Below are positions 8,418 through 18,682 of a stretch of DNA of 64,000 bases, piece after piece. Each line of letters starts with the position of its first letter. Position 1 is the first letter of the stretch. This DNA is from Ochrobactrum sp. CM-21-5 (GTDB lineage Bacteria; Pseudomonadota; Alphaproteobacteria; Rhizobiales; Rhizobiaceae): the NCBI RefSeq assembly GCF_014253075.1, contig NZ_JACLZJ010000001.1, forward strand, positions 186,001 to 250,000, read 5' to 3'. The position numbers were made by a program, and so were the translations under genes. The notes under the pieces were generated by a model, which saw nothing but the letters and a program-made list of their open reading frames with translations, made no database searches and was not told the DNA's origin.

Positions 8418-9104
8418 TCAATGCAGGTTGGATGGCCCGTATAATGTGTAGGATTTGGGAACGCCCACGAACCATTCAGTCGAGAGTTTCGCGTTCGGCG
8501 CGTAACCCTGGAATTCCTTCAGGGTCAGAATCTGGATTTCGTTGAAGTAGTCCTTGATGTGTTCGTCTGTCGGTTTCGACATGAAACGCCAGGGCGAAAT
8601 GCGCACCGCATGTCTGGCCACCGAGCGTGGAAGCCAATGCAATGCAGGGCAGAAGAAATGCGGCTCGATCGGAAAGACGAAGGCCGGCGTCTGGATGAAG
8701 AAATAGTTCGAGACGCGCTGTACCTCTTTCACAAGATTGGCGCGCAGATGCAGCGGCACATGCTCGATGACCGAATTGCAAACAGCGACATCGAACGACT
8801 TGTCCTCGAAAGGCAGGTGCTCGCCGTCATAAAGAACGACCTTCATATGCCCGAAATCACCGCTGAAGGACCTGGCTTGACCGTCATCCCGGATATTGAC
8901 CAGCGTGACGTCTCTGGGCACGTTGACAGCATCCTGCTTTTCCCAGAAATGACGCGAGCCACCCACATCGCAAATCTTCAGCGAGGTGAAATCCGGCAAG
9001 GCCTCGCGGAAAAGCGCACCGCGCTTGCGTCGAAAATATTCCGATGATGAGTGAACGAGCCGGTCCCAGGCGGTTGATTTGACATTGCGTTCGACACGGC
9101 TCAT
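8418..9104 (-). CDS. Class I SAM methyltransferase-like protein
   Basis: 228 residues from ATG at 9104; a GTG at 9128 in the same frame has no ribosome site, whereas AGAG precedes 9104. The central fold is methyltransferase type 11: KICDVGG (motif I, about residue 42), an acidic strand, then FDVAVCNSVIEHVP (motif IV/post region, about residue 100). Motif I is DVGGSRHFW rather than the usual E/D-x-G-x-G-x-G, so cofactor binding is uncertain. The substrate is unknown. The gene is convergent with the XRE regulator, 9 bp apart. Confidence 0.75.
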   Translation of the reverse strand: MSRVERNVKSTAWDRLVHSSSEYFRRKRGALFREALPDFTSLKICDVGGSRHFWEKQDAVNVPRDVTLVNIRDDGQARSFSGDFGHMKVVLYDGEHLPFEDKSFDVAVCNSVIEHVPLHLRANLVKEVQRVSNYFFIQTPAFVFPIEPHFFCPALHWLPRSVARHAVRISPWRFMSKPTDEHIKDYFNEIQILTLKEFQGYAPNAKLSTEWFVGVPKSYTLYGPSNLH

Positions 9105-9228
9105 TTGCAGCTCTTTTCTCAGCACCAATAGATTGTGGAAATAAACCTAGTTGGTTTCAGCTTTCGGGTCATCAGAAAATAAGACTCGTTGTTAAAAGAG
9201 TGTATCGCGGCCTTTTTATTAGGTTTAC

Positions 9229-10245
9229 TTAAAATAGACTGCGCAGCTCGTCTATCTTGGTGTTGACCAGCCAGCCGTAATAGTTTTCCTGCGGCAGGGC
9301 CCGTTCCTGACCGGCGGCCTTGCGCTGTGCGTTCTCATTGGCAAGCGTGCGTGCGCGCACTTCGGCCCCGCCCGTATTGTAAAGCGTGGCGGTGATGCCG
9401 GGATTCTTCGAGATATCGAAATCCGCAATCTGACGATAACTGTTGATCGACTGCTTGAGCGTCGCCGCGATGTAGGGCAGCGTCAGGTCCGGATCCATGA
9501 TAGTCTTGTAAACCGCATTGCCGTCGTCCGCGTCGAGCTTCGGCAGGCCCGAAACGCGATTGACCATGTCCGACATCTGAAGCGCTGTCAGCGGGTTGAT
9601 CTGGCCGAGACCGAACGTCTGCCCGGCATAGAAGGGCTGGAAGAATACGGCGCTGAAACGGTTGTTGGGATAGGATTTCCCGCTCACCGTCTTGCCGCGA
9701 AAACTCTTGTTCCAGACGCTCTCGCGGCAGCTCCACAAGGAATAGCTGTCCTTGTGTTTCAGACAGCTGGCGAATTCGGACCGCTTGATGAACTTGCCGA
9801 TGCTTTCGCCATTATAACCGAAGTTCACACCCTGGCTGACATAGGACATGGCCTTGACGTAATAGGTCTGGAGCCGGTCATAGACATCGACATTGTAGGT
9901 ATGTTCGCCCACAACAGCACCGACGATATGGATAGGATCGATACCGTAAGCGGCGGCGGTCGAACGGATTTTCGAGCGCAGCGCAGCGTCCTTCTTCAGA
10001 AGGCTGTAGATCTTCTGGTACTTCTTTTCATAAGTGGTGCTGAGTTCCCGCGTGCGCTTGGCCGAAGCGCCTGGCACCGAAGGCTGTTCCACATTGCGGT
10101 TGCCGGGCGGCACGAGGACCGCCGCATAGGCGTTTTGACAGGTCAGGGCGACAGCCAGAGCAATCCCGGCGAACGTGGAAACCGGCTTTGCGTTCGGAAT
10201 TGCGTGAAAACAAAAGCCCGCAAAGCGGTTCAGTCTGCTGGTCAT
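9229..10245 (-). CDS. DUF1402 family exported protein, resembles lysozyme-like transglycosylases
   Basis: 338 residues with a signal peptide ending near residue 41 (FAGIALAVALTCQNAYA). The family has no established function. Four elements occur in the order of SLT-type lytic transglycosylases: an acidic residue in IVGAVVGEHTYN (Glu114), GLGQINP (212-218), PYIAATLKQ (257-265) and YNTGG (289-293). A periplasmic peptidoglycan role is therefore suggested but not shown. About 100 residues separate the putative catalytic Glu from GLGQ, more than in canonical enzymes. It is transcribed away from hslU, which lies upstream in the same direction. Confidence 0.85.
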   Translation of the reverse strand: MTSRLNRFAGFCFHAIPNAKPVSTFAGIALAVALTCQNAYAAVLVPPGNRNVEQPSVPGASAKRTRELSTTYEKKYQKIYSLLKKDAALRSKIRSTAAAYGIDPIHIVGAVVGEHTYNVDVYDRLQTYYVKAMSYVSQGVNFGYNGESIGKFIKRSEFASCLKHKDSYSLWSCRESVWNKSFRGKTVSGKSYPNNRFSAVFFQPFYAGQTFGLGQINPLTALQMSDMVNRVSGLPKLDADDGNAVYKTIMDPDLTLPYIAATLKQSINSYRQIADFDISKNPGITATLYNTGGAEVRARTLANENAQRKAAGQERALPQENYYGWLVNTKIDELRSLF

Positions 10246-10297
10246 TGTGTGGAAACAGCCTCAATAGGATAAACAGTCTGTAAAGTTGGGGGGAAAA

Positions 10298-10333
10298 TAA
10301 AAAACCCCCCGACGCAAGTCGAGGGGTTTTTGA
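10298..10333 (-). terminator. Rho-independent terminator downstream of hslU
   Basis: Read leftward: CCCC-x-CGAC (from 10326 down to about 10318), a TTGC loop, then GTCGGGGGG and a T-rich run over 10304-10295. It lies about 55 bp after the hslU stop. Confidence 0.8.
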
Positions 10334-10388
10334 AGTTTTGCTGAAAGCGGCCGGTGGCAGTGGCTTTCCGGCCACTTTTCTTACCGGT

Positions 10389-11693
10389 TTACAGAATGAA
10401 ACGCGACAAATCGGTATTCTTGGCCAGAGCGCCGATCTTTTCACGCACATAATCGGCGTCGATGGTGAAGCTCGCCCCGGTTTTGTCCGGCGCGGAGTAG
10501 GAAATTTCGTCCAGCACCTTTTCCATGACTGTTTGCAGGCGGCGAGCGCCGATATTCTCGACGGTCGCATTGAGATCGACGGCAATGTCGGCAAGCGCGT
10601 CGATGGCATCGTCGGTGAAGTCCAGCTTCACCTCCTCCGTTAGCATCAGCGCGATATACTGCTTGATGAGACTTGCCTCGGTTTCCGTCAGGATGCGGCG
10701 AAAATCCTCGCGGGTAAGCGCGGAGAGTTCCACACGGATCGGCAGGCGGCCCTGCAATTCCGGCAGGAGGTCGGACGGTTTGGACACATGGAATGCGCCG
10801 GACGCGATGAAGAGGATATGGTCCGTCTTGACCGGCCCGTATTTGGTCGCAACCGTTGTGCCTTCGACGAGCGGCAGCAGATCGCGCTGCACGCCTTCAC
10901 GTGATACGCCTGCACCCATCCCCCCTTCTCTCGAAGCGATCTTGTCGATCTCGTCGATGAAAACGATGCCTTCATCTTCGGTCACATGCATGGCCTCCTG
11001 CACGATCTGGTCCTGATCGAGCAGCTTGTCGGATTCGTCGTTGATCAGAAGCGCATAGGACTCCTTCACCGAGGTCTTGCGCGTCTTGGTGCGCCCGCCC
11101 ATGGCTTTGCCCAATATATCCGAAAGGTTCATGACGCCGATATTGGCGCCTGGCATTCCGGGAATCTCGAAATTGGGGCCCGATCCGGTATCGGCAACCT
11201 CGATTTCGATCTCCTTGTCGTCCATCTCGCCATTGCGCAGCTTCTTGCGGAAACTGTCGCGGGTGCCAGGGCTCGCCGTCTTGCCGACGAGAGCGTCGAG
11301 TACGCGCTCCTCGGCGTTGAGATGTGCCTTGGCCTTGACATCTTCGCGCTTCTTTTCGCGCACGAGGCCGATGGCGACCTCGACAAGATCGCGGATGATC
11401 TGTTCCACGTCGCGGCCGACATAGCCCACTTCCGTGAACTTGGTCGCTTCGACCTTGACGAAGGGCGCACCCGCAAGCTTGGCGAGACGGCGGGAAATCT
11501 CTGTCTTGCCGACGCCCGTCGGCCCGATCATGAGAATGTTCTTCGGCATCACTTCTTCGCGCATCTGCCCTTCGAGCTGCTGGCGGCGCCAGCGATTGCG
11601 CAATGCGATGGCTACGGCGCGCTTGGCGTCGTTCTGGCCGATGATGAAGCGATCGAGCTCCGAAACGATTTCACGGGGAGAAAAGTTACTCAT
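10389..11693 (-). CDS. hslU: ATP-dependent protease ATPase subunit HslU (ClpY)
   Basis: 434 residues from ATG at 11693 ([14 protein letters not shown]); a start 15 bp further upstream is open but family homology begins at MSNF. HslU is the AAA+ unfoldase that feeds HslV. Walker [10 protein letters not shown] is near residue 57, Walker [11 protein letters not shown] about residue 252, and the sensor/arginine region and ENIGARRL element lie in the C-terminus. The inserted I-domain spans about residues 110-240. It begins 4 bp after the DUF2585 stop in the order hslV-DUF2585-hslU. Confidence 0.97.
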   Translation of the reverse strand: MSNFSPREIVSELDRFIIGQNDAKRAVAIALRNRWRRQQLEGQMREEVMPKNILMIGPTGVGKTEISRRLAKLAGAPFVKVEATKFTEVGYVGRDVEQIIRDLVEVAIGLVREKKREDVKAKAHLNAEERVLDALVGKTASPGTRDSFRKKLRNGEMDDKEIEIEVADTGSGPNFEIPGMPGANIGVMNLSDILGKAMGGRTKTRKTSVKESYALLINDESDKLLDQDQIVQEAMHVTEDEGIVFIDEIDKIASREGGMGAGVSREGVQRDLLPLVEGTTVATKYGPVKTDHILFIASGAFHVSKPSDLLPELQGRLPIRVELSALTREDFRRILTETEASLIKQYIALMLTEEVKLDFTDDAIDALADIAVDLNATVENIGARRLQTVMEKVLDEISYSAPDKTGASFTIDADYVREKIGALAKNTDLSRFIL

Positions 11694-11697
11694 TCTA

Positions 11698-12288
11698 TTA
11701 CAACCCACTTTGCCACTGCTTGATGAACTCGAACGGATGCAGCAGCATGATCACGTTGAGCGTAAGATTGTCGCGAATGACGATCAGCGCCAGAACTTCG
11801 AAGAACAGCGCGATGGCGACGGTGATTCTGGTCGGCAGTTTCGCCGCGAGCAGGAAGCCGATCAACGCCGCAACCGTATCGGCAACCGAATTCACGATGC
11901 TGTCGCCGAAATAGTCCACCGAGGACGTGTTGGCGCGATAGCGCTCGATGATGAAATTCGAGTTTTCGACCAGTTCCCATGCAGCTTCCATACCCACTGC
12001 GATAGCAAGCCTCAGGCCCAGCGGAGCCTTGGGCGCGATGATCGTCAGTAGCCAGTAGAACAGAAAGCCGTGGATGATATGCGACAGCGTATACCAGTCG
12101 GATATATGCTGCGAACTCTCCGATTTCAGCGAACCCGACCATAATTTTACGGTCCCGCATTCGCATATGGCGATCCGCCCGTCGAGATGCAGCCACAGGG
12201 CCTGTATCGCGAGGATGGCCAGAACGATCAGGGCGCCCAGGCCCCAGCGTTGCGCATTCGGTTTCGAGGCTTGCGCGACCGAACTCAT
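11698..12288 (-). CDS. DUF2585 (UPF0314) membrane protein
   Basis: 196 residues with about four predicted membrane segments (near residues 17-34, 70-95, 135-155 and 157-178). Conserved polar spots include [12 protein letters not shown] and [17 protein letters not shown], whose glutamates and histidines could sit near the membrane surface. Function unknown. It is wedged between hslV (4-bp ATGA overlap) and hslU (4-bp gap), so it is co-translated with the protease subunits. A role in proteolysis or membrane quality control would be guilt by association only. Confidence 0.85.
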   Translation of the reverse strand: MSSVAQASKPNAQRWGLGALIVLAILAIQALWLHLDGRIAICECGTVKLWSGSLKSESSQHISDWYTLSHIIHGFLFYWLLTIIAPKAPLGLRLAIAVGMEAAWELVENSNFIIERYRANTSSVDYFGDSIVNSVADTVAALIGFLLAAKLPTRITVAIALFFEVLALIVIRDNLTLNVIMLLHPFEFIKQWQSGL

Positions 12289-12839
12289 TCTGCGTCGAGG
12301 CTTTCCACGAGAATGTTGTGATTGGTGTAGATGCAGATATCGGCGGCGATTTCCATCGCCTTGCGGGCAATGTCTTCCGCCGATTTATCCGTCTCGAGGA
12401 GCGCCTTGGCTGCGGCAAGCGCATAATTGCCGCCCGAGCCGATGGCCATCACGCCCTGTTCGGGTTCCAGTACATCGCCCGTGCCGGTCAGCGCCAGAGT
12501 AATCTTGCTGTCGGCGACCAGCATCATCGCTTCCAGTTTGCGCAGATAGCGATCGGTGCGCCAATCCTTGGCGAGTTCCACCGAGGCGCGCATGAGCTGG
12601 TCGGGATATTGTTCGAGCTTGGCTTCGAGGCGCTCCAGAAGGGTGAAGGCGTCGGCGGTTGCCCCGGCAAATCCGGCAATGACATTGCCCTTGCCGATGC
12701 GGCGAACCTTCCGCGCATTGCCTTTCATGACGGTATTGCCGAGCGAGACCTGCCCGTCACCGGCGATGACGACCTTGCCGCCCTTGCGAACTGTGACGAT
12801 GGTCGTGCCGTAAATCGTTGTGGGACTATGTTCGATCAT
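12285..12839 (-). CDS. hslV: ATP-dependent protease subunit HslV (ClpQ)
   Basis: 184 residues from ATG at 12839 with an AGGAG ribosome site; the frame is open further upstream but that part is not protease-like. HslV is a threonine peptidase of the proteasome family. The nucleophile follows a short propeptide: Thr in [12 protein letters not shown], with the Thr after Gly becoming residue 1 once processed, then GDGQVSLGN and the conserved [11 protein letters not shown] near residue 140. It partners with HslU 0.6 kb downstream. Confidence 0.97.
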   Translation of the reverse strand: MIEHSPTTIYGTTIVTVRKGGKVVIAGDGQVSLGNTVMKGNARKVRRIGKGNVIAGFAGATADAFTLLERLEAKLEQYPDQLMRASVELAKDWRTDRYLRKLEAMMLVADSKITLALTGTGDVLEPEQGVMAIGSGGNYALAAAKALLETDKSAEDIARKAMEIAADICIYTNHNILVESLDAE

Positions 12840-13076
12840 GGATGCTCCTTTGGCGGTCCATGCTATCCCGGACGGCGATTGCACAGACCCCTTCATCTGA
12901 GGGTGAAACAATATCAGCTCGCATGTCTGCAAAGTGAATCGTGTTTCGAATTGAATATTTAAGAACGGACCGTTGAAATGCAAATGCCGAATTGCTGAAC
13001 GGCGACGGGCAAAAGCATTTGGCAAAGCGGGAAAGCTGTTCTAGAACGCCTCCAAGCTATGTAGTGAGGAAAGCTT

Positions 13077-13685
13077 ATGACTGCTGAAGGCGCCCGCAAG
13101 GCAAGCATCGAACGTTCCACGAAAGAAACGAGCCTCGCTGTTTCCGTCGATCTGGACGGCGTCGGCAAATTCGACATCACCACCGGCGTCGGTTTCTTTG
13201 ATCACATGCTGGAGCAGCTTTCGCGGCATTCGCTAATCGACATGCGGGTGATGGCCAAGGGTGATCTGCATATCGATGAACATCACACCGTCGAGGATAC
13301 CGGCATTGCGCTCGGCCAGGCTGTCTCCAGGGCGCTTGGCGAACGCCGCGGCATTGTGCGCTATGCTTCACTCGACCTGGCCATGGACGATACGCTGACG
13401 GGCGCGGCGGTCGATGTGTCCGGCCGTGCGTTTCTGGTCTGGAACGTGAATTTCAGCGCTGCCAAGATCGGCACCTTCGATACCGAACTGGTGCGCGAAT
13501 TCTTCCAGGCTTTCGCCATGAATGCGGGCATCACGCTGCATATCAACAACCACTATGGTGCCAACAACCACCATATTGCCGAGTCGATCTTCAAGGCCGT
13601 GGCCCGGGTTCTGCGCGCAGCGCTCGAAACTGACCCGCGCCAGAAGGACGCAATTCCCTCGACCAAGGGTTCGCTGAAGGGGTAA
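13077..13685 (+). CDS. hisB: Imidazoleglycerol-phosphate dehydratase
   Basis: 202 residues, monofunctional HisB. It dehydrates imidazoleglycerol phosphate to imidazole-acetol phosphate using manganese. The metal-binding repeats are visible: [12 protein letters not shown] near residue 40, [15 protein letters not shown] near residue 62, [15 protein letters not shown] near residue 155. AGGAAAG precedes the ATG. It heads the hisB-DUF2628-hisH-hisA-hisF-hisE-coaA operon and is divergent from hslV. Confidence 0.97.
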   Translation: MTAEGARKASIERSTKETSLAVSVDLDGVGKFDITTGVGFFDHMLEQLSRHSLIDMRVMAKGDLHIDEHHTVEDTGIALGQAVSRALGERRGIVRYASLDLAMDDTLTGAAVDVSGRAFLVWNVNFSAAKIGTFDTELVREFFQAFAMNAGITLHINNHYGANNHHIAESIFKAVARVLRAALETDPRQKDAIPSTKGSLKG

Positions 13686-13703
13686 ATCCCGAAAGGACAG
13701 GTT

Positions 13704-14237
13704 ATGGCGCAATACGTCGTACTGGAACCGACCGGAACTCAGGCAATTTCAGGAAAAGTGGGAACTGGTTTTCCGTCCGTAATTGCGACTGAAGAAAACT
13801 CCGACAAAACTGTGTTCGTGCGCGACGGATTTTATGTGCTGGCGCTCATTCTGCCTTTCGTCTGGCTTCTCTTTCAACGTTTGTGGTTCGAGGCTTTCGC
13901 CGTTCTGGGCATCACGGTCCTGCTTGGCTTTGCAGGGGCTTATTTCGGCATAGCCGATGCAGTTCCTTTGCTGACAATTCTGGTTTCGCTTTTCGTCGCC
14001 TTCGAGGGCGCCAGCTGGAAAATCGCCAAGCTGAAGCGGCAGGGCTATACCGAGCGGGCGGCAATCGATGCGGTCGATCTCGAAGAAGCGGAAATCCGCT
14101 ACTTTTACGGGCGCGACGTGCCGGAAACGGCGCGCGCGCAAACGCTTGCCCCCGCCTGGGAAAAGCAGGCGTCGCGTCCCGGCTATTCCTCTACTGGCTC
14201 GACCATTGGCTTCGTCGGCCATCGCGGAGAACACTGA
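13704..14237 (+). CDS. DUF2628 membrane protein in the his operon
   Basis: 177 residues. A soluble N-terminus is followed by two or three hydrophobic segments at about residues 46-110 ([45 protein letters not shown]), then a charged tail containing [14 protein letters not shown] and a disordered end. This matches the DUF2628 pattern; function is unknown. It sits 18 bp after hisB and 2 bp before hisH, and the same placement is seen across Rhizobiales, so it is expressed with the histidine genes though nothing ties it biochemically to the pathway. Confidence 0.85.
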   Translation: MAQYVVLEPTGTQAISGKVGTGFPSVIATEENSDKTVFVRDGFYVLALILPFVWLLFQRLWFEAFAVLGITVLLGFAGAYFGIADAVPLLTILVSLFVAFEGASWKIAKLKRQGYTERAAIDAVDLEEAEIRYFYGRDVPETARAQTLAPAWEKQASRPGYSSTGSTIGFVGHRGEH

Positions 14238-14239
14238 AA

Positions 14240-14899
14240 ATGCGGGTTGCAATTATCGATTATGGCTCTGGCAACCTTCGCTCGGCCACCAAGGCATTCG
14301 AGCGCGCCGCCCATGAAAGCGGCCTTAGCGCCGAAATCGAACTGACGGCGGATGCCGGCCGGGTGGCGTCTGCCGACCGGATCGTGCTGCCCGGGGTCGG
14401 GGCCTATGCCGATTGCCGCCGCGGCCTTAACGCTGTTCCGGGCATGGTCGAGGCGCTGGAAGACGCGGTGCTGAAAAAGGCCCGCCCCTTCCTCGGCATC
14501 TGCGTCGGCATGCAGCTCATGTCGGAGCGCGGTCTTGAAAAGGAAGTCACGACAGGCCTCGGCTGGATCGCGGGCGACGTGCGCGAAATGAAGCCATCCG
14601 ATCCGGCGCTCAAGATCCCGCAGATCGGATGGAACAGGATTCACGTGAAACATTCGCATCTGGCGCATCCGATCTTTGACGGTATAGATACCGGCGATAA
14701 CGGTTTGCATGCCTATTTCGTGCACTCCTACATGTTCGACGCGACGAATGACAGCGAGGTGCTTGCCGTCACCGATTATGGCGGCGACGTCACTGCCGCG
14801 GTCGGTCGCGATAACATGGTGGGCACGCAGTTCCATCCTGAAAAAAGCCAGTTGCTCGGCCTGTCGCTCATTGCCAATTTCCTGAAATGGAAGCCTTGA
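14240..14899 (+). CDS. hisH: Imidazole glycerol phosphate synthase, glutaminase subunit
   Basis: 219 residues from ATG at 14240 ([12 protein letters not shown]); the frame is open back to 13883 but that overlaps DUF2628 and is unlike HisH. HisH hydrolyses glutamine and channels ammonia to HisF. The class I glutamine amidotransferase triad is complete: Cys in FLGICVGMQ (near residue 88) and His-x-Glu in FHPEKSQ (near residue 200). LPGVGA forms the oxyanion strand. Confidence 0.96.
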   Translation: MRVAIIDYGSGNLRSATKAFERAAHESGLSAEIELTADAGRVASADRIVLPGVGAYADCRRGLNAVPGMVEALEDAVLKKARPFLGICVGMQLMSERGLEKEVTTGLGWIAGDVREMKPSDPALKIPQIGWNRIHVKHSHLAHPIFDGIDTGDNGLHAYFVHSYMFDATNDSEVLAVTDYGGDVTAAVGRDNMVGTQFHPEKSQLLGLSLIANFLKWKP

Positions 14900-14903
14900 A
14901 GAT

Positions 14904-15671
14904 ATGATCCTTTTTCCCGCCATCGATTTGAAAGACGGTCAATGCGTGCGCCTGAAGCTGGGCGACATGGATCAGGCCACCGTCTACAACACCGATCCTG
15001 CCGCGCAGGCCAAGGCCTTCGAGGATCAGGGGTTTGAATGGCTGCACGTGGTCGATCTCAATGGCGCATTCGCGGGCGAAAGCATCAATGGCGCCGCTGT
15101 TGAGGCCATCTTGAGAGCCACCAGAAATCCGGTGCAGCTTGGCGGCGGCATTCGCACGCTCCAGCATATCGAGAGCTGGCTTTCCAAGGGGCTGCGCCGC
15201 GTCATTCTCGGTACCGTCGCCGTGCGCGACCCGGCTCTGGTGATCGAGGCCTGCAAGGCTTTTCCGGGACAGGTCGCCGTAGGCATCGACGCCAAGGGCG
15301 GCAAGGTCGCGGTCGAAGGCTGGGCGGAAGCGTCCGAACTTGGTGTCGTCGAACTTGCAAAGAAGTTCGAAGGGGCCGGTGTCGCGGCCATTATCTATAC
15401 CGACATAGATCGTGACGGCGTGCTGGCAGGCATAAACTGGGATTCGACGCTCGGCCTGGCCGACGCCGTTTCCATTCCGGTCATCGCCTCGGGCGGTCTC
15501 GCCTCGATGGATGACATCAAGCGCCTCGCCGCCCCCGATGCCCGCAAACTCGAAGGCGCAATTTCCGGTCGCGCACTTTATGACGGGCGCATCGATCCGG
15601 TTGAAGCGCTGGCTGTTTTGAGAGCAGCAGCATTCAAAAAAGACGTGGCAGATCGAGGACAATCATGCTGA
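14904..15671 (+). CDS. hisA: ProFAR isomerase (HisA)
   Basis: 255 residues, a TIM barrel. It isomerises N'-[(5'-phosphoribosyl)formimino]-AICAR ribonucleotide to PRFAR. The catalytic Asp near the start (FPAIDLKDG, Asp8) and the second Asp in YTDIDRDG (about residue 170) are present, with phosphate-binding GGGIR and ASGG loops. It starts 4 bp after hisH and overlaps hisF by 7 bp. Confidence 0.96.
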   Translation: MILFPAIDLKDGQCVRLKLGDMDQATVYNTDPAAQAKAFEDQGFEWLHVVDLNGAFAGESINGAAVEAILRATRNPVQLGGGIRTLQHIESWLSKGLRRVILGTVAVRDPALVIEACKAFPGQVAVGIDAKGGKVAVEGWAEASELGVVELAKKFEGAGVAAIIYTDIDRDGVLAGINWDSTLGLADAVSIPVIASGGLASMDDIKRLAAPDARKLEGAISGRALYDGRIDPVEALAVLRAAAFKKDVADRGQSC

Positions 15672-16447
15672 AAGCAAGAGTGATACCCTGTCTCGACGTA
15701 AAGGACGGTCGCGTCGTCAAAGGCGTGAACTTCGTCGATCTGATCGATGCGGGCGATCCGGTGGAAGCTGCCCGCGCCTATGATGCGGCAGGTGCTGACG
15801 AACTTTGTTTTCTCGACATCACTGCCTCATCCGACAATCGCGAAACGATCTTCGATGTCGTCGCCCGCACGTCAGAGCAATGCTTCATGCCGCTGACTGT
15901 TGGCGGCGGCGTGCGTCAGGTCGCCGATATCCGCAAGCTCCTGCTTGCCGGTGCCGACAAGGTGTCAATTAATACGGCTGCGGTGAAGAACCCGGAATTC
16001 GTCGCCGAGGCTGCGGACAAGTTCGGCAATCAATGCATCGTTGTCGCCATCGATGCCAAGAGGGTGTCGGGTGAAGGTGAAGTTGACCGCTGGGAGATTT
16101 TCACCCATGGCGGCCGCCAGACGACCGGCATCGATGCAGTGGAATTTGCGCGGAAAGTTGTCGACCTGGGAGCTGGTGAAATCCTGCTAACCTCGATGGA
16201 CCGTGACGGCACCAAGGTCGGTTACGACGTGGCGCTGACGCGGGCTGTCGCCGACAGCGTGCGCGTGCCGGTGATCGCGTCGGGCGGTGTCGGCAATCTC
16301 GACCATCTGGTTGCCGGCATCCGCGACGGCCATGCCGCGGCGGTCCTTGCCGCGTCGATTTTCCACTTTGGCACCTATACGATCGGCGAGGCAAAACGCT
16401 ATATGGCCGAAGCCGGTATTCCAATGCGGCTCGATCCGGTCGGTTGA
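15665..16447 (+). CDS. hisF: Imidazole glycerol phosphate synthase, cyclase subunit
   Basis: 260 residues, a TIM barrel homologous to HisA. HisF condenses PRFAR with ammonia from HisH to give imidazole glycerol phosphate and AICAR. The catalytic aspartates are in PCLDVKDGR (Asp11) and LTSMDRDGT (about residue 179); GGGVR and SGGVG loops bind phosphate. It overlaps the hisA end. Confidence 0.97.
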   Translation: MLKARVIPCLDVKDGRVVKGVNFVDLIDAGDPVEAARAYDAAGADELCFLDITASSDNRETIFDVVARTSEQCFMPLTVGGGVRQVADIRKLLLAGADKVSINTAAVKNPEFVAEAADKFGNQCIVVAIDAKRVSGEGEVDRWEIFTHGGRQTTGIDAVEFARKVVDLGAGEILLTSMDRDGTKVGYDVALTRAVADSVRVPVIASGGVGNLDHLVAGIRDGHAAAVLAASIFHFGTYTIGEAKRYMAEAGIPMRLDPVG

Positions 16448-16476
16448 ACGAGAAGAATAAAACGGGAGGGACCCCG

Positions 16477-16800
16477 ATGAGCCAGTTTACCCTTGCAGAT
16501 CTGGAGCGCATTGTCGCCGAGCGGGCCAGCGTGACGGACGGATCGTCCTACACGGCAAGCCTTGTTGCAAAAGGCCAGGCCAAGGCATCGCAAAAACTTG
16601 GCGAGGAAGCTGTGGAAACGGTTATCGCCGCCATTTCCGGTGACCGCGCTGGTGTGATCTGCGAAAGCGCGGATCTGCTTTATCATCTGGCCGTCGTCTG
16701 GAAGATTGCCGGTATTCCGCTGGAAGATGTCCTCAACGAGCTTCAGCGCCGGACGGCTCAGACGGGACTTGAGGAAAAGGCCAACCGGCCAAAGGCGTAA
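16477..16800 (+). CDS. hisE: Phosphoribosyl-ATP pyrophosphatase
   Basis: 107 residues from ATG at 16477 ([10 protein letters not shown]) behind a GGGAGGG ribosome site. The frame is open to 16444 but that extension is not family-like. HisE removes pyrophosphate from phosphoribosyl-ATP, step two of histidine synthesis. The MazG-like helical core with [13 protein letters not shown] and [11 protein letters not shown] holds the acidic metal ligands. HisI is a separate gene elsewhere, as no HisI domain is fused here. Confidence 0.95.
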   Translation: MSQFTLADLERIVAERASVTDGSSYTASLVAKGQAKASQKLGEEAVETVIAAISGDRAGVICESADLLYHLAVVWKIAGIPLEDVLNELQRRTAQTGLEEKANRPKA

Positions 16801-16813
16801 AGGACGATTTCCG

Positions 16814-17782
16814 ATGTGGGAAAAAGTGGATCAGCTCACGCCGTCCAGATATTCGCCTTATCGTTTCTTCTCATCGGAGGAATGGGCGGGATTTCGCGCG
16901 GATACTCCCCTCACCCTCTCTTATGACGAGGTCAAACGGTTGCGGTCGCTGGGCGATCCGATCGACCTGAACGAGGTGCGGCGCATCTATCTGTCCCTGT
17001 CGCGGCTTCTGTCAGCGCATGTGGAGGCGAGCCAGCTTCTGTTCCATCAGCGCAAGCAGTTCCTCAATATGGAGGATACGTTCAAGACGCCGTTCATCAT
17101 CGGCATTGCCGGTTCGGTGGCCGTGGGAAAATCCACGACCGCACGCGTTCTGAAGGAATTGCTGGCCCGCTGGCCGTCGAGCCCCAAGGTCGATCTGGTG
17201 ACGACCGACGGTTTTCTTTATCCCAATGCCGTTCTGCGCGAGCAGAACATGATGGAGCGCAAGGGCTTTCCCGAAAGCTATGATATTGGCGCTGTGCTTC
17301 GTTTCCTGTCGGCGATCAAGGCGGGTATGAGCCATGTGCGTGCCCCGCTCTACTCGCATTTGAGCTATGATGTGCTGCCGGGCGAATACCAGATCGTTGA
17401 CAAGCCGGATATTCTGATTTTCGAGGGCATCAATGTGCTTCAGGTGCGTGATCTGCCGGAAGACGGCAAGATGGTGCCTTTCGTGTCGGATTTCTTCGAC
17501 TTCTCGATCTATATCGATGCCGCTCCGGACCTGATCCACAAATGGTATATCGACCGTTTCATGCGCCTGCGGGAAACGGCTTTCCGCGATCCGCAATCAT
17601 TCTTTCATCGCTATTCGCAGCTTTCGGAAGAGGCGGCGCGCTCCATCGGCGAAGGTCTGTGGCAAAACATCAATATGAAGAACCTGCGCGACAACATTCT
17701 GCCGACACGCCCGCGCGCCGATCTCATCTTGCGCAAGGGCAGCGATCATCTGATCGAGGAAGTGGCGCTCAGGAAGATATGA
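16814..17782 (+). CDS. coaA: Type I pantothenate kinase
   Basis: 322 residues from ATG at 16814 ([16 protein letters not shown]). CoaA phosphorylates pantothenate, the committed step of CoA synthesis. The P-loop GSVAVGKST is near residue 100, followed by TTDGFLYPN and FEGINVLQ. The C-terminal [12 protein letters not shown] segment is typical. It is the last gene of the his operon, 13 bp after hisE, an order common in Rhizobiales. A GC-rich hairpin without a clear T-run (17786-17807) lies in the convergent gap to the next gene. Confidence 0.96.
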   Translation: MWEKVDQLTPSRYSPYRFFSSEEWAGFRADTPLTLSYDEVKRLRSLGDPIDLNEVRRIYLSLSRLLSAHVEASQLLFHQRKQFLNMEDTFKTPFIIGIAGSVAVGKSTTARVLKELLARWPSSPKVDLVTTDGFLYPNAVLREQNMMERKGFPESYDIGAVLRFLSAIKAGMSHVRAPLYSHLSYDVLPGEYQIVDKPDILIFEGINVLQVRDLPEDGKMVPFVSDFFDFSIYIDAAPDLIHKWYIDRFMRLRETAFRDPQSFFHRYSQLSEEAARSIGEGLWQNINMKNLRDNILPTRPRADLILRKGSDHLIEEVALRKI

Positions 17783-17820
17783 GACCGCCCCTGCGGCATT
17801 GCGGGGCGATCAGCCGATTG

Positions 17821-18639
17821 TCAGGCGGGAGTACAGACACGGATGAAGCGCGCCAGATGCGCCTCGAAGATTTCGGGCGTCTCGCGAAACGGCGCATGGC
17901 CCGCATTGTCGATGATGTGGGCTTGTCCTTCCCACAGATTGCCGAATTTCACCTTCGACACAAAATCGATTTCAACGAATGGCTCGTCGCGCCCGTTGAC
18001 GACCGCGATAGGCAGTTTGGTGTCCGCAACAATATCACGCTGGTTGCCGCCGGTTCCGGCAGCGAATTTCTCGAACATGATGCGGCGTGCGCGCCCATCC
18101 GTGCGTGCCACGATATCGAGCAGCGACGCCTCGAACGGCTCGCCGCAGGTGCTTCGTGCATAAGCTTCCACGTCACGCGGGGAAAATTTTTCCTGTCCGG
18201 CAAGCGCTATGTCGGGACCGCTTTTGAAGCCCTGCCCCACCTCTTCGCGCGCAACCGGCGGCGTACCGGTTATCATCAGGCCGCGCATGCCGGGATAGCG
18301 CGAAATCATCTCGATTCCGATGTGACCGCCAAGCGACCAGCCAAAGATGACGGCATCTTGAACACCCAGCTTTTCCAGCACTTCTGTCATCGCATCCGCA
18401 TAGCCTTCCATGGAATAGCTGCGGTTCGGATCGATCGCGTCGGCGGACTGACCATGCCCTGGCAGGTCGGGCGCGATGACGCGCCAGGTCCTGCCGATTT
18501 CGCCCTCAAGCTGGTTCCGGAAGATTGCGCCCGAACTCGAATTGCCGTGGATCATCACAAGCGGAGCACCTTCACCCGCGCTTTCACGAAGTGCGATCGT
18601 GCCATGGCTGGTTTCAAGTTCGTGGAGTTTGATCGTCAT
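17821..18639 (-). CDS. Alpha/beta-hydrolase
   Basis: 272 residues of the alpha/beta-hydrolase fold. The oxyanion element IHGNSSSG is near residue 30, the nucleophile elbow GWSLGGH near residue 100, and the catalytic His in NAGHAPFRE near residue 248. The nearest relatives by look are proline-iminopeptidase/esterase-like hydrolases, but the substrate cannot be inferred. It is convergent with coaA and shares direction with arfB and pckA. Confidence 0.88.
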   Translation of the reverse strand: MTIKLHELETSHGTIALRESAGEGAPLVMIHGNSSSGAIFRNQLEGEIGRTWRVIAPDLPGHGQSADAIDPNRSYSMEGYADAMTEVLEKLGVQDAVIFGWSLGGHIGIEMISRYPGMRGLMITGTPPVAREEVGQGFKSGPDIALAGQEKFSPRDVEAYARSTCGEPFEASLLDIVARTDGRARRIMFEKFAAGTGGNQRDIVADTKLPIAVVNGRDEPFVEIDFVSKVKFGNLWEGQAHIIDNAGHAPFRETPEIFEAHLARFIRVCTPA

Positions 18640-18682
18640 GCGTTTCCCCTGTTATGCGTCTTTCGGAGGCTCGATAGGTCAT

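Noticed and set aside
13883-14239. N-terminal extension of hisH
   Set aside because: The frame is open through DUF2628, but HisH homology begins exactly at ATG 14240.
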